Shown piece after piece: positions 9,654 through 17,944 of a stretch of 64,000 nucleotides of DNA. The DNA is from Fen-1273 sp963837815 (GTDB lineage: Bacteria; Bacteroidota; Ignavibacteria; UBA10030; UBA6906): assembly GCA_963837815.1 (NCBI GenBank), contig CAWIOS010000009.1, forward strand, positions 558,001 through 622,000, read 5' to 3'. The position numbers and the translations under genes are program-made. A model generated the notes under the pieces. The model worked only from the letters and a program-made list of their open reading frames with translations, ran no database searches and was not told where the DNA came from. Position 1 is the stretch's first letter. The number at the start of each line of letters is the position of its first letter.

Positions 9654-10832
9654 TCACCCGGGGATCCGGCGTACCCTGGCCCCGTCGTCGATTGAGCATA
9701 CATAGAGGGAGGGATCCCTCCCGGTCTTTGCATGATAGCCCGCGTTCAACCGGGCCATCACCCCTTCGCTGAGGCCTTTGTTCACGAGAGCGATGGCGCA
9801 GCCCCCGAACCCGGCGCCGGTCATCCGGGCGCCTATGACCCCGTCGGCGCCCGCACACAGATCGACGAGAAGGTCGAGTTCGGGGCAGCTCACTTCGAAG
9901 TCCCGGCGGAGGCTCAGGTGCGATTCGTACATCAGCTTTCCGAACTCGGAGAGGTTTCCCTTCTTGAGCGCGCATGCCGAACGTTCCACCCTCTCGTTTT
10001 CCGTCACGACGTGCATGCACCGTTTCCGCACGACCGGGTCGAGCATCCCCTCGAGCTCCCGGAACCGGGCGGCCGTGACGTCGCGCAGGGTCGTGATTCC
10101 GTGCAGTGTGGAGGAGAGTACACTGACGCCGGCGTTGCACTCCTCCCGTCTCCGGTTGTACTCCGAGGCGGCAAGCGCCCGTTTCACACCCGTGTCGCAC
10201 ACGAGAAGGTCCACCCCCGGGGGGATCGGCACGTGTTCGTATGCAAGCGTCCTGCAGTCAAGGAACAGCGCATTGTCCTTCCTGCCGAGGCAGGAGATGA
10301 ACTGGTCCATGATGCCGCACCTTACCCCCGCGAATTCATGTTCTGCCCGCTGGCAGAGTTTTGCGGTTTCGATCGGCGAGATCGCAAGCCCGTTCATTTC
10401 GATGAGCGCAAAGGCGGCCGCGAGTTCGAGCGCGGCTGATGAACTGAGCCCTGACCCGCGCGGGACGTTCCCGTAGACGTACATGTTCGCGCCGGAGAGC
10501 CGGGCCCCTCTCTCCTGCAGGAGCGACGCGACGCCTGTCAGGTAATCAGTCCACGCCCTCCGCTCGGAGGGGTAGAGTCGTGACAGCGTGAAGCTTGCGT
10601 CCTCTGCCGATCCCGGGTTCATCACGAGCCGGTCGTCGGTGCGGGGGCCGATCGCCACGGCGGTCGCGCGGTCGATCGCCGCCGGGAACACAAACCCGTC
10701 GTTGTAATCTGTATGCTCGCCGATGAGGTTCACCCGCCCGGGAGCTGATGCCACCGCGGCGGGGGAGGCTCCAAAATGCTTTGTGAATGAGGAGACCGCC
10801 TGTTCTTCGATCGAGTTTCGAGAGGGGTTCAC
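9654..10832 (-). CDS. galK: galactokinase
   Basis: A 392-residue GHMP kinase that phosphorylates alpha-D-galactose at C1 with ATP in the cytoplasm, the entry step of the Leloir pathway. The three family motifs are clear: the galactokinase signature PGRVNLIGEHTDYNDGF near residue 32, the ATP-binding loop PRGSGLSSSAALELA near 125, and TGAGFGGCAIALV near the C-terminus; CGIMDQFISCLG carries the catalytic Asp. The length is standard. The start is a GTG at 10832 without an obvious Shine-Dalgarno, as is common in Bacteroidota. It is the first well-supported gene of the minus-strand sugar operon. galT and galE are not in the window. Confidence 0.95.
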   Translation of the reverse strand: MNPSRNSIEEQAVSSFTKHFGASPAAVASAPGRVNLIGEHTDYNDGFVFPAAIDRATAVAIGPRTDDRLVMNPGSAEDASFTLSRLYPSERRAWTDYLTGVASLLQERGARLSGANMYVYGNVPRGSGLSSSAALELAAAFALIEMNGLAISPIETAKLCQRAEHEFAGVRCGIMDQFISCLGRKDNALFLDCRTLAYEHVPIPPGVDLLVCDTGVKRALAASEYNRRREECNAGVSVLSSTLHGITTLRDVTAARFRELEGMLDPVVRKRCMHVVTENERVERSACALKKGNLSEFGKLMYESHLSLRRDFEVSCPELDLLVDLCAGADGVIGARMTGAGFGGCAIALVNKGLSEGVMARLNAGYHAKTGRDPSLYVCSIDDGARVRRIPG

Positions 10833-11112
10833 GGGGTGGAGTGGTTTTCAGAAGGTAATGATTCCCGGCCGGGATATCAATCGTGCCGTCTTCTGTTACG
10901 CTTCTCAGCGTTACGGCCACGACGGCCATCTCCGCCGTTTCTGCTATGCTCGCAATCGACGTTCCTTCGGAGGTCGTCGTGGTGTTCGTGCATCCGATGA
11001 TCCTGCCTGCCTCTTCGCCGAACCTGTCGAGCCTGAAACCCTCCTCGTAGCCGTACGTGCGGATTGCCTCGAAATCCTCCGCGCGGACCCTGTGGTACAC
11101 CTGTCCACACAC
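10833..11112 (-). other. coding-like stretch of uncertain status upstream of galK
   Basis: From a GTG at 11112 a minus-strand frame shows codon use like the surrounding genes (GAG, GGC, CTC, ATC and AGG codons) for about 93 residues, including FEAIRTYGYEEGF and AEMAVVAVTLRSVTEDG. It does not stop before galK but runs on to 10546 in a different frame from galK. I do not recognise the sequence. It may be a decayed or frameshifted gene whose end was lost at the galK junction, or chance. The remaining 11113-11362 holds no gene I can support; it is the divergent upstream region of the export cluster. Confidence 0.3.
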
Positions 11113-11362
11113 AACGCGTCGGAATCACGCGCGCAGCGTCGCCGACACGTGTCCCGCGAGTAAAAGCGCCAAATTACCTTCTTTGAAGGTCATTATTTCC
11201 TCACGCGGCTCCGGATTCTACACTCCGTGCGAATTTGCGCCGGAAAAGCCAATAATTTGGGTTCCGGAATCTGGCACAATGTCTGCATCTAGGGGGGCCA
11301 TGTGAATTCATGACAAACGAAAACCGGAAAACACTAACTTCAAAACCACCAAGGAGCAACTC

Positions 11363-11869
11363 ATGAAGAAGTCACTCTCTCTGATTCTCGTTCTCGGTCT
11401 CTGTGCGGTGTGCGCCGGGACGTCATTCTCGCAGGCGACTGCAACGCAGACGGTGAATCTTGCTGTCAACTCGGTCCAGAAGATCGCCATCACCGGCGGC
11501 ACCATAACCCTGACGATCTCGAACGGTACCGCGGGAAACAACGCCCTCACCCCCGCCACGGATGCGACATCGACGTACAGCATCACGCACAATTCGGCAA
11601 CCCCGCTCAGGATCACCGCGAACCTCGACGCGGCTCTCGCCGCGGGATACCAGCTCCAGATCGCCCTTGCGCCGGGTTCCGGCATGGGCACGAGCGCGGG
11701 GACTGTTGACATTTCGAACGCTCTCGCGGCGAGCGCGGTGCCTGTCGTCACGGGGATCCCGCATGGTGCCGATGCGGGACGCACGATCACATACACGTTC
11801 AACGCGAATGCGTCGGCAGGAATCATGACGACGACTGCGAAGACCGTGACGCTGACGCTCACGAACTGA
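11363..11869 (+). CDS. small secreted beta-rich protein 1 of export cluster (DUF4402-like)
   Basis: A 168-residue exported protein with a clear signal peptide (MKKSLSLILVLGLCAVCAGTSFSQ) preceded by AAGGAG at good spacing. The mature part is rich in Thr, Ala, Ser and Asn and predicted to be all beta, with ITGGTITLTISNG near the start, STYSITHNSATPLRITANL in the middle, and a C-terminal TVTLTLTN strand. The layout resembles small pilin-like or DUF4402/spore-coat-U-like domains, which complete an Ig fold with a partner strand, but this is by eye only. A homologue with the same layout is encoded at 32102-32641. It opens the cluster of small proteins, chaperone-like protein and usher-like protein and is a candidate major surface subunit. 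Confidence 0.85.
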   Translation: MKKSLSLILVLGLCAVCAGTSFSQATATQTVNLAVNSVQKIAITGGTITLTISNGTAGNNALTPATDATSTYSITHNSATPLRITANLDAALAAGYQLQIALAPGSGMGTSAGTVDISNALAASAVPVVTGIPHGADAGRTITYTFNANASAGIMTTTAKTVTLTLTN

Positions 11870-11994
11870 CAGGAAATTTCCTTCGTCCGCTGCCACCCCG
11901 TCCGCTCCCGCGCCCCCTTCGGGCAGAGAGTCGAACGGGGTGGTTGTGTTTTCAGAGAGCGGGTTATATATTGGTTCGGCACGGAGACCACCCA

Positions 11995-12504
11995 GTGAAA
12001 AATCACCGGCACAAGGTACTGAATCGGGTCTGGAGTATCACCGCGATGGCGGTTTTTCTGGTGAACGGGACTGCACGCGCGCAGGTGTACGGTACGGGGG
12101 GGCATACGGTCACGATGCAGGTTTCCGTCATCACGTCCGTCCAGGTGACGGGCGGATCCGTCAATCTGAACATAAGCGCCGCAAACGTCGTGGCGGGGCA
12201 GAACCAGATGAGTGTCACGGACCAGAGCACGTCTCTCCTGTGGGGGACGAACAGCAGCGCCCGGAAGATCAGCGTCAGCACGAGCCTGGCGGCCCCCAAA
12301 TTCACGCTGCAGCTCCTGGCACTGAACCCGACGCAGGGAAACGCGGCTCCCGTGGTGACGCTCTCGACGTCGGCGAAGGATTTCCTCCTGAACATCGGCC
12401 GCTCATCGGGTTCTTGTACGCTCCAGTACACAGGCATCGCGCTCGCTTCCCAGGGGACGGGGAGCGACGTTCACGTGATCACATTCACAGTGGCAGCCCA
12501 ATGA
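11995..12504 (+). CDS. small secreted beta-rich protein 2 of export cluster
   Basis: A 169-residue secreted protein. GTG at 11995 is chosen because GGAGA precedes it at normal spacing and the product then begins with a normal signal peptide (MKNHRHKVLNRVWSITAM, then AVFLVNGTARAQ); the open frame extends upstream to 11944 without signal character. The mature part begins TVTMQVSVITSVQVTGG and contains TSLLWGTNSSARKISVSTSL and a C-terminal DVHVITFTVAAQ strand. It is a tandem paralogue of the next gene, sharing the TSL.W, F.L..LA.N, FLLNI and VI..T..AQ positions. Its stop overlaps the next start by four bases (ATGA). Probably an exported pilin-like or adhesin subunit. Confidence 0.85.
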   Translation: MKNHRHKVLNRVWSITAMAVFLVNGTARAQVYGTGGHTVTMQVSVITSVQVTGGSVNLNISAANVVAGQNQMSVTDQSTSLLWGTNSSARKISVSTSLAAPKFTLQLLALNPTQGNAAPVVTLSTSAKDFLLNIGRSSGSCTLQYTGIALASQGTGSDVHVITFTVAAQ

Positions 12505-12968
12505 ATCGCACACCCATGAGATCGTTTGCGATACTCGCCGCTCTCTGTATCGCCGGGGAGTTGACGCCGCTCCGTGCGCAGATCTCCGTGCAGGGAGGAA
12601 ACCTGCTCATGAGCGTCACGACGGGGAGCGCGGGTGCTCAGCCCGTTGCCGTCACAAACACTGCGACCTCCCTCAGGTGGAGGAGAGAGAACGTGATCAC
12701 GAAGATCACGGTCTCCACGTCGTGTCCTGGACAGCGTTTCTCGCTGGCGGTCCTTGCGACAAACCTCACGTACGGCGTTGCCGCCCCGCAGGTGAGCCTT
12801 GTCAACGGCATGCCTGCGGCAAATTTCGTCCTGAACATACCGACGGGGGGTACGTTGAACAAGACCTGCACGCTCCTGTACACCGCGTCAGCCACGTTTG
12901 CGCAGGGAAACAGTACCGAGCTCGGAAATGACGTCCATGCGATAACATACACGCTGGTGGCGCAATGA
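12501..12968 (+). CDS. small secreted beta-rich protein 3 of export cluster
   Basis: A 155-residue secreted protein starting MNRTPMRSFAILAALCIAGE with cleavage expected after PLRAQ. It is paralogous to the preceding gene: TSLRWRRENVITKITVSTSC, FSLAVLATNLTYGVAAPQVS and NFVLNIPTGGTL align with the neighbour's TSLLW, FTLQLLALNPTQG and FLLNIGRSSG. Both end ...T.TLVAQ/TFTVAAQ. Two Cys (in STSCPG and NKTCTL) could form a disulfide; the neighbour retains only the second (GSCTLQY). ATGA overlaps on both sides make it part of one translationally coupled operon with the chaperone-like gene. Confidence 0.85.
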   Translation: MNRTPMRSFAILAALCIAGELTPLRAQISVQGGNLLMSVTTGSAGAQPVAVTNTATSLRWRRENVITKITVSTSCPGQRFSLAVLATNLTYGVAAPQVSLVNGMPAANFVLNIPTGGTLNKTCTLLYTASATFAQGNSTELGNDVHAITYTLVAQ

Positions 12969-13804
12969 GAATTCAGGTGCGTGCGGCGGCTTTTCTTGCG
13001 CTTCTTCTCCCGGTCCTTGTTCTCATTTACACCGGAAATGCGCTCGCGCAGGTCTCGATCATCGGCGACCTGAGCCAGGACCATGATGCGCGGCCGGGTG
13101 AGTCGTACAGCGGATCCATACTCGTGAAAAACGACACGGAGGAGCCGCAGGAGGCGAAGCTGTACCAGACCGACTATCTCTTCTCTTTCGAAGGAACAAG
13201 CAACTACGCCGATGCCGGTTCAACTCCCCGCTCGAACGCCCGGTGGGTGAGCTTCAGTCCCTCTTCGCTTGTGATCCCTCCCCAGGGGATCGTCACGGTG
13301 AACTACACTGTTGCGGTGCCGGAGTCGCTTGCGGGAAAGCCGCTCGCGGGCTCGTACTGGAGCATGCTCATGGTGGAGGGGATCTCCAAAGAGTCCCCCG
13401 AGTCTTCCCTGCCGGAGAAGAAGAACAAGCCGCAAATGGGGGTCCGCCAGACGCTCCGCTACGGCATTCAGATTGCATCGCATATCGCGGGGACCGGGAC
13501 AAAATCGATAAAATTCATCGACGCCCGGCTTGTCAGAGGGGCCCGGGGGGAAACGCTGCTGCAGGTCGATCTCGAGGACAACGGCACGCTCTGGTTCAGG
13601 CCCGACGTCTACGTGGAGCTGTTTGACGGGAAGGGGATCTCGAAGGGAAAATTCCCGGGGCAGACGTACCGCATGTATCCCGGCACGTCCGTCCGGCAGA
13701 TGATCGCGCTGGCCGGGATCGCAAAGGGAACGTACAAAGCGCTCGTCGTCGTCGACGCAGGGGGGGAAAGCGTGTTCGGAGCTCAATACACACTCGAATT
13801 CTAA
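12965..13804 (+). CDS. periplasmic chaperone-like protein of export cluster
   Basis: A 279-residue exported protein with signal peptide (FLALLLPVLVLIYTGNALAQ). The first mature domain has the look of an Ig-like PapD/DUF916-type fold: GESYSGSILVKNDTEEPQEA as the early strands, RWVSFSPSSLVIPPQGIVTV matching the chaperone 'P..l.l.P.....v' strand, and PLAGSYWSMLMVEG. A second beta domain follows (LLQVDLEDNGTLWFRPDVYV to AQYTLEF). No classical Arg/Lys anchoring pair could be assigned by eye. The position after three small secreted proteins and before a beta-barrel protein is that of a chaperone in chaperone-usher operons; function is inferred from this context. Confidence 0.75.
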   Translation: MRIQVRAAAFLALLLPVLVLIYTGNALAQVSIIGDLSQDHDARPGESYSGSILVKNDTEEPQEAKLYQTDYLFSFEGTSNYADAGSTPRSNARWVSFSPSSLVIPPQGIVTVNYTVAVPESLAGKPLAGSYWSMLMVEGISKESPESSLPEKKNKPQMGVRQTLRYGIQIASHIAGTGTKSIKFIDARLVRGARGETLLQVDLEDNGTLWFRPDVYVELFDGKGISKGKFPGQTYRMYPGTSVRQMIALAGIAKGTYKALVVVDAGGESVFGAQYTLEF

Positions 13805-13813
13805 CACCTTTCC

Positions 13814-16318
13814 GTGGAGACTCCGGGACACCATCGTCCACCCCCATTCCGGATCGCCTTCGCTCTCCCGGTTCTTCTTCTCGTATTCCCCCGTCTCCTT
13901 TTCTCCCAGGGAAACTGCGTCTCGCTCTCCCGTTCTGAAGAGGGACCGATCCTGACGCTTCCCGGCCGCGTCCTGACTGCGGCGATAACCGTGTCGGGGC
14001 TCTCTCCCGTCGAGCGCCGGTTTGAATCGCGACTGGAGATTCCTCCGGGGTGGCGGAACCTGACCCCGGACATCCCGTTTACGCTCGGGGCGAACCGGAC
14101 CGACATCCGCCTGTTGAGCATCGCGGTTCCCTCGTCGGCGCCCGCGGGAAACTACACCGTCCGGTATTCCATCAGCGACAACGCCATCCCCCCCTGCATG
14201 TCGGAGATCGCCCTCGACGTGACCGTGGAGCCGTTTTGCCGCATGGAGCTTCAGCTCATTGATGCGCCGCGCTATCTCGTCTCGGGTACGTCCTGCAGGA
14301 CCGTCTTCCTTCTCACGAACCTCGGCAACGAACAGGGCGCCGTCCGTCTCTCAGCGCGGAGCGCGGAGAACATAAGCGCCGTTCCCGATTCCGGGTATGA
14401 AACGCTGGGTGCGCTGGAGTCGAGAAAGATCGCCGTTGTCGTGAGCGCGGATCCCGGCATCACGGAGGATACGAAGTACGTTCTCGAGCTCCGCGTGACG
14501 CTCGACCGGGACACAACGGTTGTCGCTACGGCCTCAACGCTCCTGGAGATCGTTCCCCGCGTGACAGGCACCGACATCAGGTTTCACGAAGTCCCCCTTG
14601 ACGTGAAGCTCCGCGCGGCGGGCGAATCGGGACAGTCCGGCGGCCAGATCGAAGTGGCGGGAGGGGGGACAATCACGGACAGGGGGCAGGACAGGATCGA
14701 CATGCTCCTCCGCACGCCGGACATACAATCCCGGTCCGTGCTCGGCCTGCACGACGAATACAGGGTCAGTTACCTCTCCGAGAAGTACCGCGCCTATGCC
14801 GGCGACAGGCCGTACGAGCTCTCTCCCCTGACGGAGCTCGGGCGCTATGCATTCGGCGCGGGGGGACAGTTCGCCGCGGGGGACGTCACTGCAGGCGGGT
14901 TCGTCAACCAGACGAGGTTCTATTCACCCCTCCAGAAGGAGCAGGGGGGGTTCGTCAGTTACGGGTTTGAGCCTGGGACCTCCGTGGGGGTGAATTTCCT
15001 CCGGAAGGAGGACTATCACGTAAGCAACGTGGCGACCGTGCGCACGCTGCTCCGTCCGCTGGAGGGGACGGACGTGGATCTCGAATACGGGATGAGCTCT
15101 CTCGACGACGCGCACGACGACGCGTATGCCGCCCGCGTCCTGGGGAGCGAGAAATGGGTGTCGTATGATCTCAGGATTGTCCACGCGGGGCCGGACTTCG
15201 GGGGATATTACAGAGACGAGGATTTCAAGAGCGCATCGGTGAACGCGCGACCGTGGGAGAACATCCGGATCGAGGCGTTTGCCCAGGACCAGAGGCAGAA
15301 CCTTCTCGACGACACGCTCCAGCTCGTGGCTCCCCGCGACAGGTTTTACCAGTTCGGCGGGGGGTGGGGGGAGCTGCTTGCGGTGTACTACAGGCAGATC
15401 GACGGGGAGGATCTCCTCCCCTCGCCGAAGTACAACAGGCGGGAAAGCAGCGTGCAATTCCGGAGCGGATACTCCTTCCCCGCCGCGAGCATTTACGGCA
15501 GCGTTGATCTCGGGAACAGCAGGGAATACCTCCTCGGGGACGCCGGACCGCTCCGTCGTTTCCAGCTCTCCGCCAATTTCAGTCCGGAGGCGCACCAGTC
15601 GTACGGGTTCACCGCGGAGTATCTGAGGGAAGAGAATCTTACCTCCGCCGTCGGCATGGAAACGTGGTCGGGGAGCGTGAGCGCCGCGATCACGATTGCG
15701 GCGCGAACCCGCATACTTGCAAGCCTGTACGGGACGCGCGTCGGCCCCCCGTTTGAGCAGTCGTACAGCCTCTTTGACGTGAGCGCGGAGTACGAATTTC
15801 CTTTCAGGCACACGCTGACGCTCAGGGGGAGACAGAGCCTCTTCGCCCCGTCGGCAGAAGGAAAACAGCTTGCGTACCTTGTGGAGTACTCCATCCCCCT
15901 GAGCATCCCCCTGACGAGGCTTTCCGGGTCGGGAGTTCTCAGGGGGAGGGTGGAGGACGCCCTGACGCACGAGGGAGTCCGGAACGTGGTCCTGTATGCG
16001 GGGAGCGCCACTGCGGTCACGGACGAGTCCGGTGAATTCCTCTTCCCGTCGCTCAAACCCGACGTCTATGCGCTCTCGCCGGATCTGGCAAGCGCCGGTG
16101 TCGACAGGGTGACGACGCGCCCCGCCCCGTTCCTCGTGACCGTGCTCGGCGGAGAGGAGTCGCGTCTGGACATCGGCGTCGTCCGCTCTGCGTCGATCAC
16201 CGGTGAGATCGCGATCTATGAGTTTGATGAATCCCGCGCTCAGGATTCGGCCGGGGGGGGGGATCATCGAGAAAGCGAAGGGGAGCGGCGTAATCGTGGA
16301 GATCGCCGGCCCGGATGA
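13814..16318 (+). CDS. outer-membrane usher-like beta-barrel protein (read to premature stop)
   Basis: As read, 834 residues from a GTG at 13814, ten bases after the chaperone-like gene. A signal peptide (IAFALPVLLLVFPRLLFSQ) is followed by two Ig-like domains, the first with PPGWRNLTPDIPFTL and the second with CRMELQLIDAPRYLV. From about residue 250 to 720 there are repeated alternating strands with many Tyr/Arg/Glu, as in an outer-membrane barrel; EKYRAYAGDRPYELSPLTEL recalls the 'GD..y.lspLt..g' segment of usher-like proteins. A carboxypeptidase-regulatory-like domain follows (GVLRGRVEDALTHEGVRNVV). After the G10 tract at 16253 the last about 20 residues are arginine-rich and unlike the rest; the natural continuation is in the +1 frame. 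Not a canonical PapC sequence by eye; the usher role is inferred. Confidence 0.75.
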   Translation: METPGHHRPPPFRIAFALPVLLLVFPRLLFSQGNCVSLSRSEEGPILTLPGRVLTAAITVSGLSPVERRFESRLEIPPGWRNLTPDIPFTLGANRTDIRLLSIAVPSSAPAGNYTVRYSISDNAIPPCMSEIALDVTVEPFCRMELQLIDAPRYLVSGTSCRTVFLLTNLGNEQGAVRLSARSAENISAVPDSGYETLGALESRKIAVVVSADPGITEDTKYVLELRVTLDRDTTVVATASTLLEIVPRVTGTDIRFHEVPLDVKLRAAGESGQSGGQIEVAGGGTITDRGQDRIDMLLRTPDIQSRSVLGLHDEYRVSYLSEKYRAYAGDRPYELSPLTELGRYAFGAGGQFAAGDVTAGGFVNQTRFYSPLQKEQGGFVSYGFEPGTSVGVNFLRKEDYHVSNVATVRTLLRPLEGTDVDLEYGMSSLDDAHDDAYAARVLGSEKWVSYDLRIVHAGPDFGGYYRDEDFKSASVNARPWENIRIEAFAQDQRQNLLDDTLQLVAPRDRFYQFGGGWGELLAVYYRQIDGEDLLPSPKYNRRESSVQFRSGYSFPAASIYGSVDLGNSREYLLGDAGPLRRFQLSANFSPEAHQSYGFTAEYLREENLTSAVGMETWSGSVSAAITIAARTRILASLYGTRVGPPFEQSYSLFDVSAEYEFPFRHTLTLRGRQSLFAPSAEGKQLAYLVEYSIPLSIPLTRLSGSGVLRGRVEDALTHEGVRNVVLYAGSATAVTDESGEFLFPSLKPDVYALSPDLASAGVDRVTTRPAPFLVTVLGGEESRLDIGVVRSASITGEIAIYEFDESRAQDSAGGGDHRESEGERRNRGDRRPG
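16253..16262 (+). repeat. G10 homopolymer inside usher-like gene
   Basis: Ten consecutive G in the codons GGG GGG GGG GAT. With ten G the frame closes at 16318; with nine G it runs on through a full second regulatory-like domain to 16775. Such tracts are classic sites of slipped-strand phase variation and also of assembly/sequencing indels. Confidence 0.85.
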
Positions 16319-16775
16319 AACGCTCAGGCGGTTCACCGACAGCAGGGGGAGATTTCAATTCTCGGATCTGCGGCCGGGCGAATGGACACTGCGCGTGCCG
16401 GGGGAGGGGATCCCCGAATATCATTATCCGGAACGGGATTCCGTCCGGTTGATCCTCCTTCCGGGGGAGAAGAGGGAAACGCCGTTCAGGATCCTCCCGA
16501 AGAAGCGGTCAATCAGGATACTGCAGGAGGGGAACATTCACGGAGAATCCCGGCCGCCGGTGGTCAGCCCCGCGCCCGGCTCGGGGGCGCAAATCGCCAT
16601 TCCCGGGAAAAAACCCCCCGCCCACTCCGGAACGAAGAAAAGTCACCCGCATGGGAAGAAATCTCCCGCCGCCCGGAAATCGGCGTCGCGCTACCGCTCC
16701 GGGCGCGGGCATGCGGATTCACTGTCGGAGAGAGAGATTGTCCTCTCACTCAGGTTTGCCTGCATTCTGCGGTAG
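16263..16775 (+). other. C-terminal continuation of usher-like protein, out of frame by one base
   Basis: Directly after the G10 tract the +1 frame encodes IIEKAKGSGVIVEIAGPDET, then LRRFTDSRGRFQFSDLRPGE and WTLRVPGEG, a textbook carboxypeptidase-regulatory-like/Cna-B-type beta domain. A basic tail rich in Lys, Ser, His and Pro ends at 16775. Codon use matches the upstream gene. There is no separate start codon or ribosome-binding site, so this is the 3' part of the 13814 gene; the intact product would have 986 residues. The second domain mirrors the one just before the tract, suggesting tandem surface or periplasmic beta domains at the C-terminus. Confidence 0.8.
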
Positions 16776-16897
16776 CTCAACTTCCCGCTCGAGGTGTTCC
16801 GCACCTGGAAAACGCCCGCCGTGACGCGTCGTTCCTTGTGTTCCCTTTTGAGATCCTGCCCTGATTTCGCCATGAGGAGTTTGCCGTCAATGCGAAA

Positions 16898-16925
16898 AGG
16901 CGGACGGCATGTACGCCGTCCGCCT
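16898..16925 (-). terminator. intrinsic terminator of the T9SS cargo gene
   Basis: A perfect 11-bp stem (AGGCGGACGGC at 16898-16908 with GCCGTCCGCCT at 16915-16925) with a 6-nt loop. On the minus strand it is followed by TTTTCGC. It lies 40 bp beyond the stop of the minus-strand gene ending at 16965 and could also stop plus-strand readthrough from the export cluster. Confidence 0.75.
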
Positions 16926-16964
16926 CAGGAGACAACAAGCAAGTGGTGAAGAAGTTGCGTGGAG

Positions 16965-17819
16965 TTACTTCTGGAACACCATTTTCCGCTGCTGAACGAA
17001 CCCCAGTGTCTCGAGCCTGTAAATATAGACTCCGCTCGAGAGCGCTCCCGCATCAAACCGGACCTCGTGTGATCCCTGCGGCTGCACGCTGTTGACGAGC
17101 GTCGCAACCTCACGGCCGAGTATGTCGTAGACGCTCAGCCGGACCTGCCCGGTCTTCGCGGTCTGGTACGTGATCATCGTGCTCGGATTGAACGGATTGG
17201 GGTAATTCTGGGACAGCGAGAACGTCGCGGGTTCCGCAGGCTGGACTTCGATGCCGGTGGCGGTTCCGGAGAGTGACAGGTCGTCGAGATTGAACGTTGA
17301 ACCGACATGGACCGTGTCACCGTTTGTGCTCGACCCGGCAATGCCAAGATACATGGCACAGCTGTCAGGCACGCCGCTTGCAAAATATCCGATTGTCGCG
17401 TTAAACTGTGTATATGAGGCTCTCGTGGTCTTGATGCTGAAGTACGCATACCCGATCGGAGAGTTTGACTTGAGCATGACAAGCCATGCGTAAAGGCTGT
17501 CGCCCCCCACTGCCGTGTAGGAATACCACCCTGAAAAAGTGGCATATCGCTGTGCAACCGGAAACTCGGACCAGAGAAACGGGGGATAGCTCTCGACCCC
17601 CAGGGCGTTAACTACAGTCCCTTTCAACGCCGAGGATCCGGAATGGGCCGTCGACGTCTGCGTGATCGGCGTCGCAATCGGAGGGATATTGTTCGTTATC
17701 CAGCCCGTGGGGTTGCCCGCGGACCACGTTTCAAATCCCGGGTCCGGAATCTGCGCCACCGTCAGTGACGGAGCCGCGACCACGAGTGCAAAAAGGAAAA
17801 CAAGCGCAAGACTTTTCAT
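16965..17819 (-). CDS. secreted protein with type IX secretion C-terminal sorting domain
   Basis: A 284-residue exported protein. Signal peptide MKSLALVFLFALVVAAPSLT to VAQ, then a single jelly-roll-like domain beginning IPDPGFETWSAGNPTGWITN and ending FNLDDLSLSGTA, which resembles carbohydrate-binding/PCMD-type beta-sandwiches. The last about 85 residues are a type A T9SS sorting domain: SLSQNYPNPFNPSTMITYQ, VRLSVYDILGREVATLVN, GVYIYRLET and terminal KMVFQK. This implies export across the outer membrane by PorSS/T9SS and attachment at the surface or release. It lies downstream of the response regulator gene and shares with it an 18-bp upstream motif. Confidence 0.9.
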   Translation of the reverse strand: MKSLALVFLFALVVAAPSLTVAQIPDPGFETWSAGNPTGWITNNIPPIATPITQTSTAHSGSSALKGTVVNALGVESYPPFLWSEFPVAQRYATFSGWYSYTAVGGDSLYAWLVMLKSNSPIGYAYFSIKTTRASYTQFNATIGYFASGVPDSCAMYLGIAGSSTNGDTVHVGSTFNLDDLSLSGTATGIEVQPAEPATFSLSQNYPNPFNPSTMITYQTAKTGQVRLSVYDILGREVATLVNSVQPQGSHEVRFDAGALSSGVYIYRLETLGFVQQRKMVFQK

Positions 17820-17912
17820 ACCCCCTCCATATGTGGTTGAGAAAATACAGCGGAAATTTCAGGTTCGGACCGTGAACGTCTTTCTCCAAAGTAGGCGGGC
17901 ATGAGCAGAGCC

Positions 17913-17930
17913 GCAACTGAACAAATGTAC
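17913..17930 (-). promoter_or_regulatory. 18-bp repeated upstream element, copy 1 (before T9SS cargo gene)
   Basis: The 18-mer GCAACTGAACAAATGTAC on the plus strand is identical to the copy at 18627-18644. Read on the minus strand, the coding direction, it contains TACATTTG, an exact match to the Bacteroidota -7 consensus TAnnTTTG. A clear -33 TTTG at standard spacing is not evident, so it may instead be, or overlap, a response-regulator site. Confidence 0.55.
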
Positions 17931-17944
17931 GGTTTGCACAGGGG

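Noticed and set aside
11234..11259. TTTG ... TAATTTG as a promoter for the export cluster
   Set aside because: The spacing (15 bp) and the -7 element (TAnTTTG) both deviate from the Bacteroidota consensus, so it was not listed.
14924..16336. 470-codon minus-strand frame inside the usher-like gene
   Set aside because: No start signal or motif; the plus-strand barrel protein explains the region.
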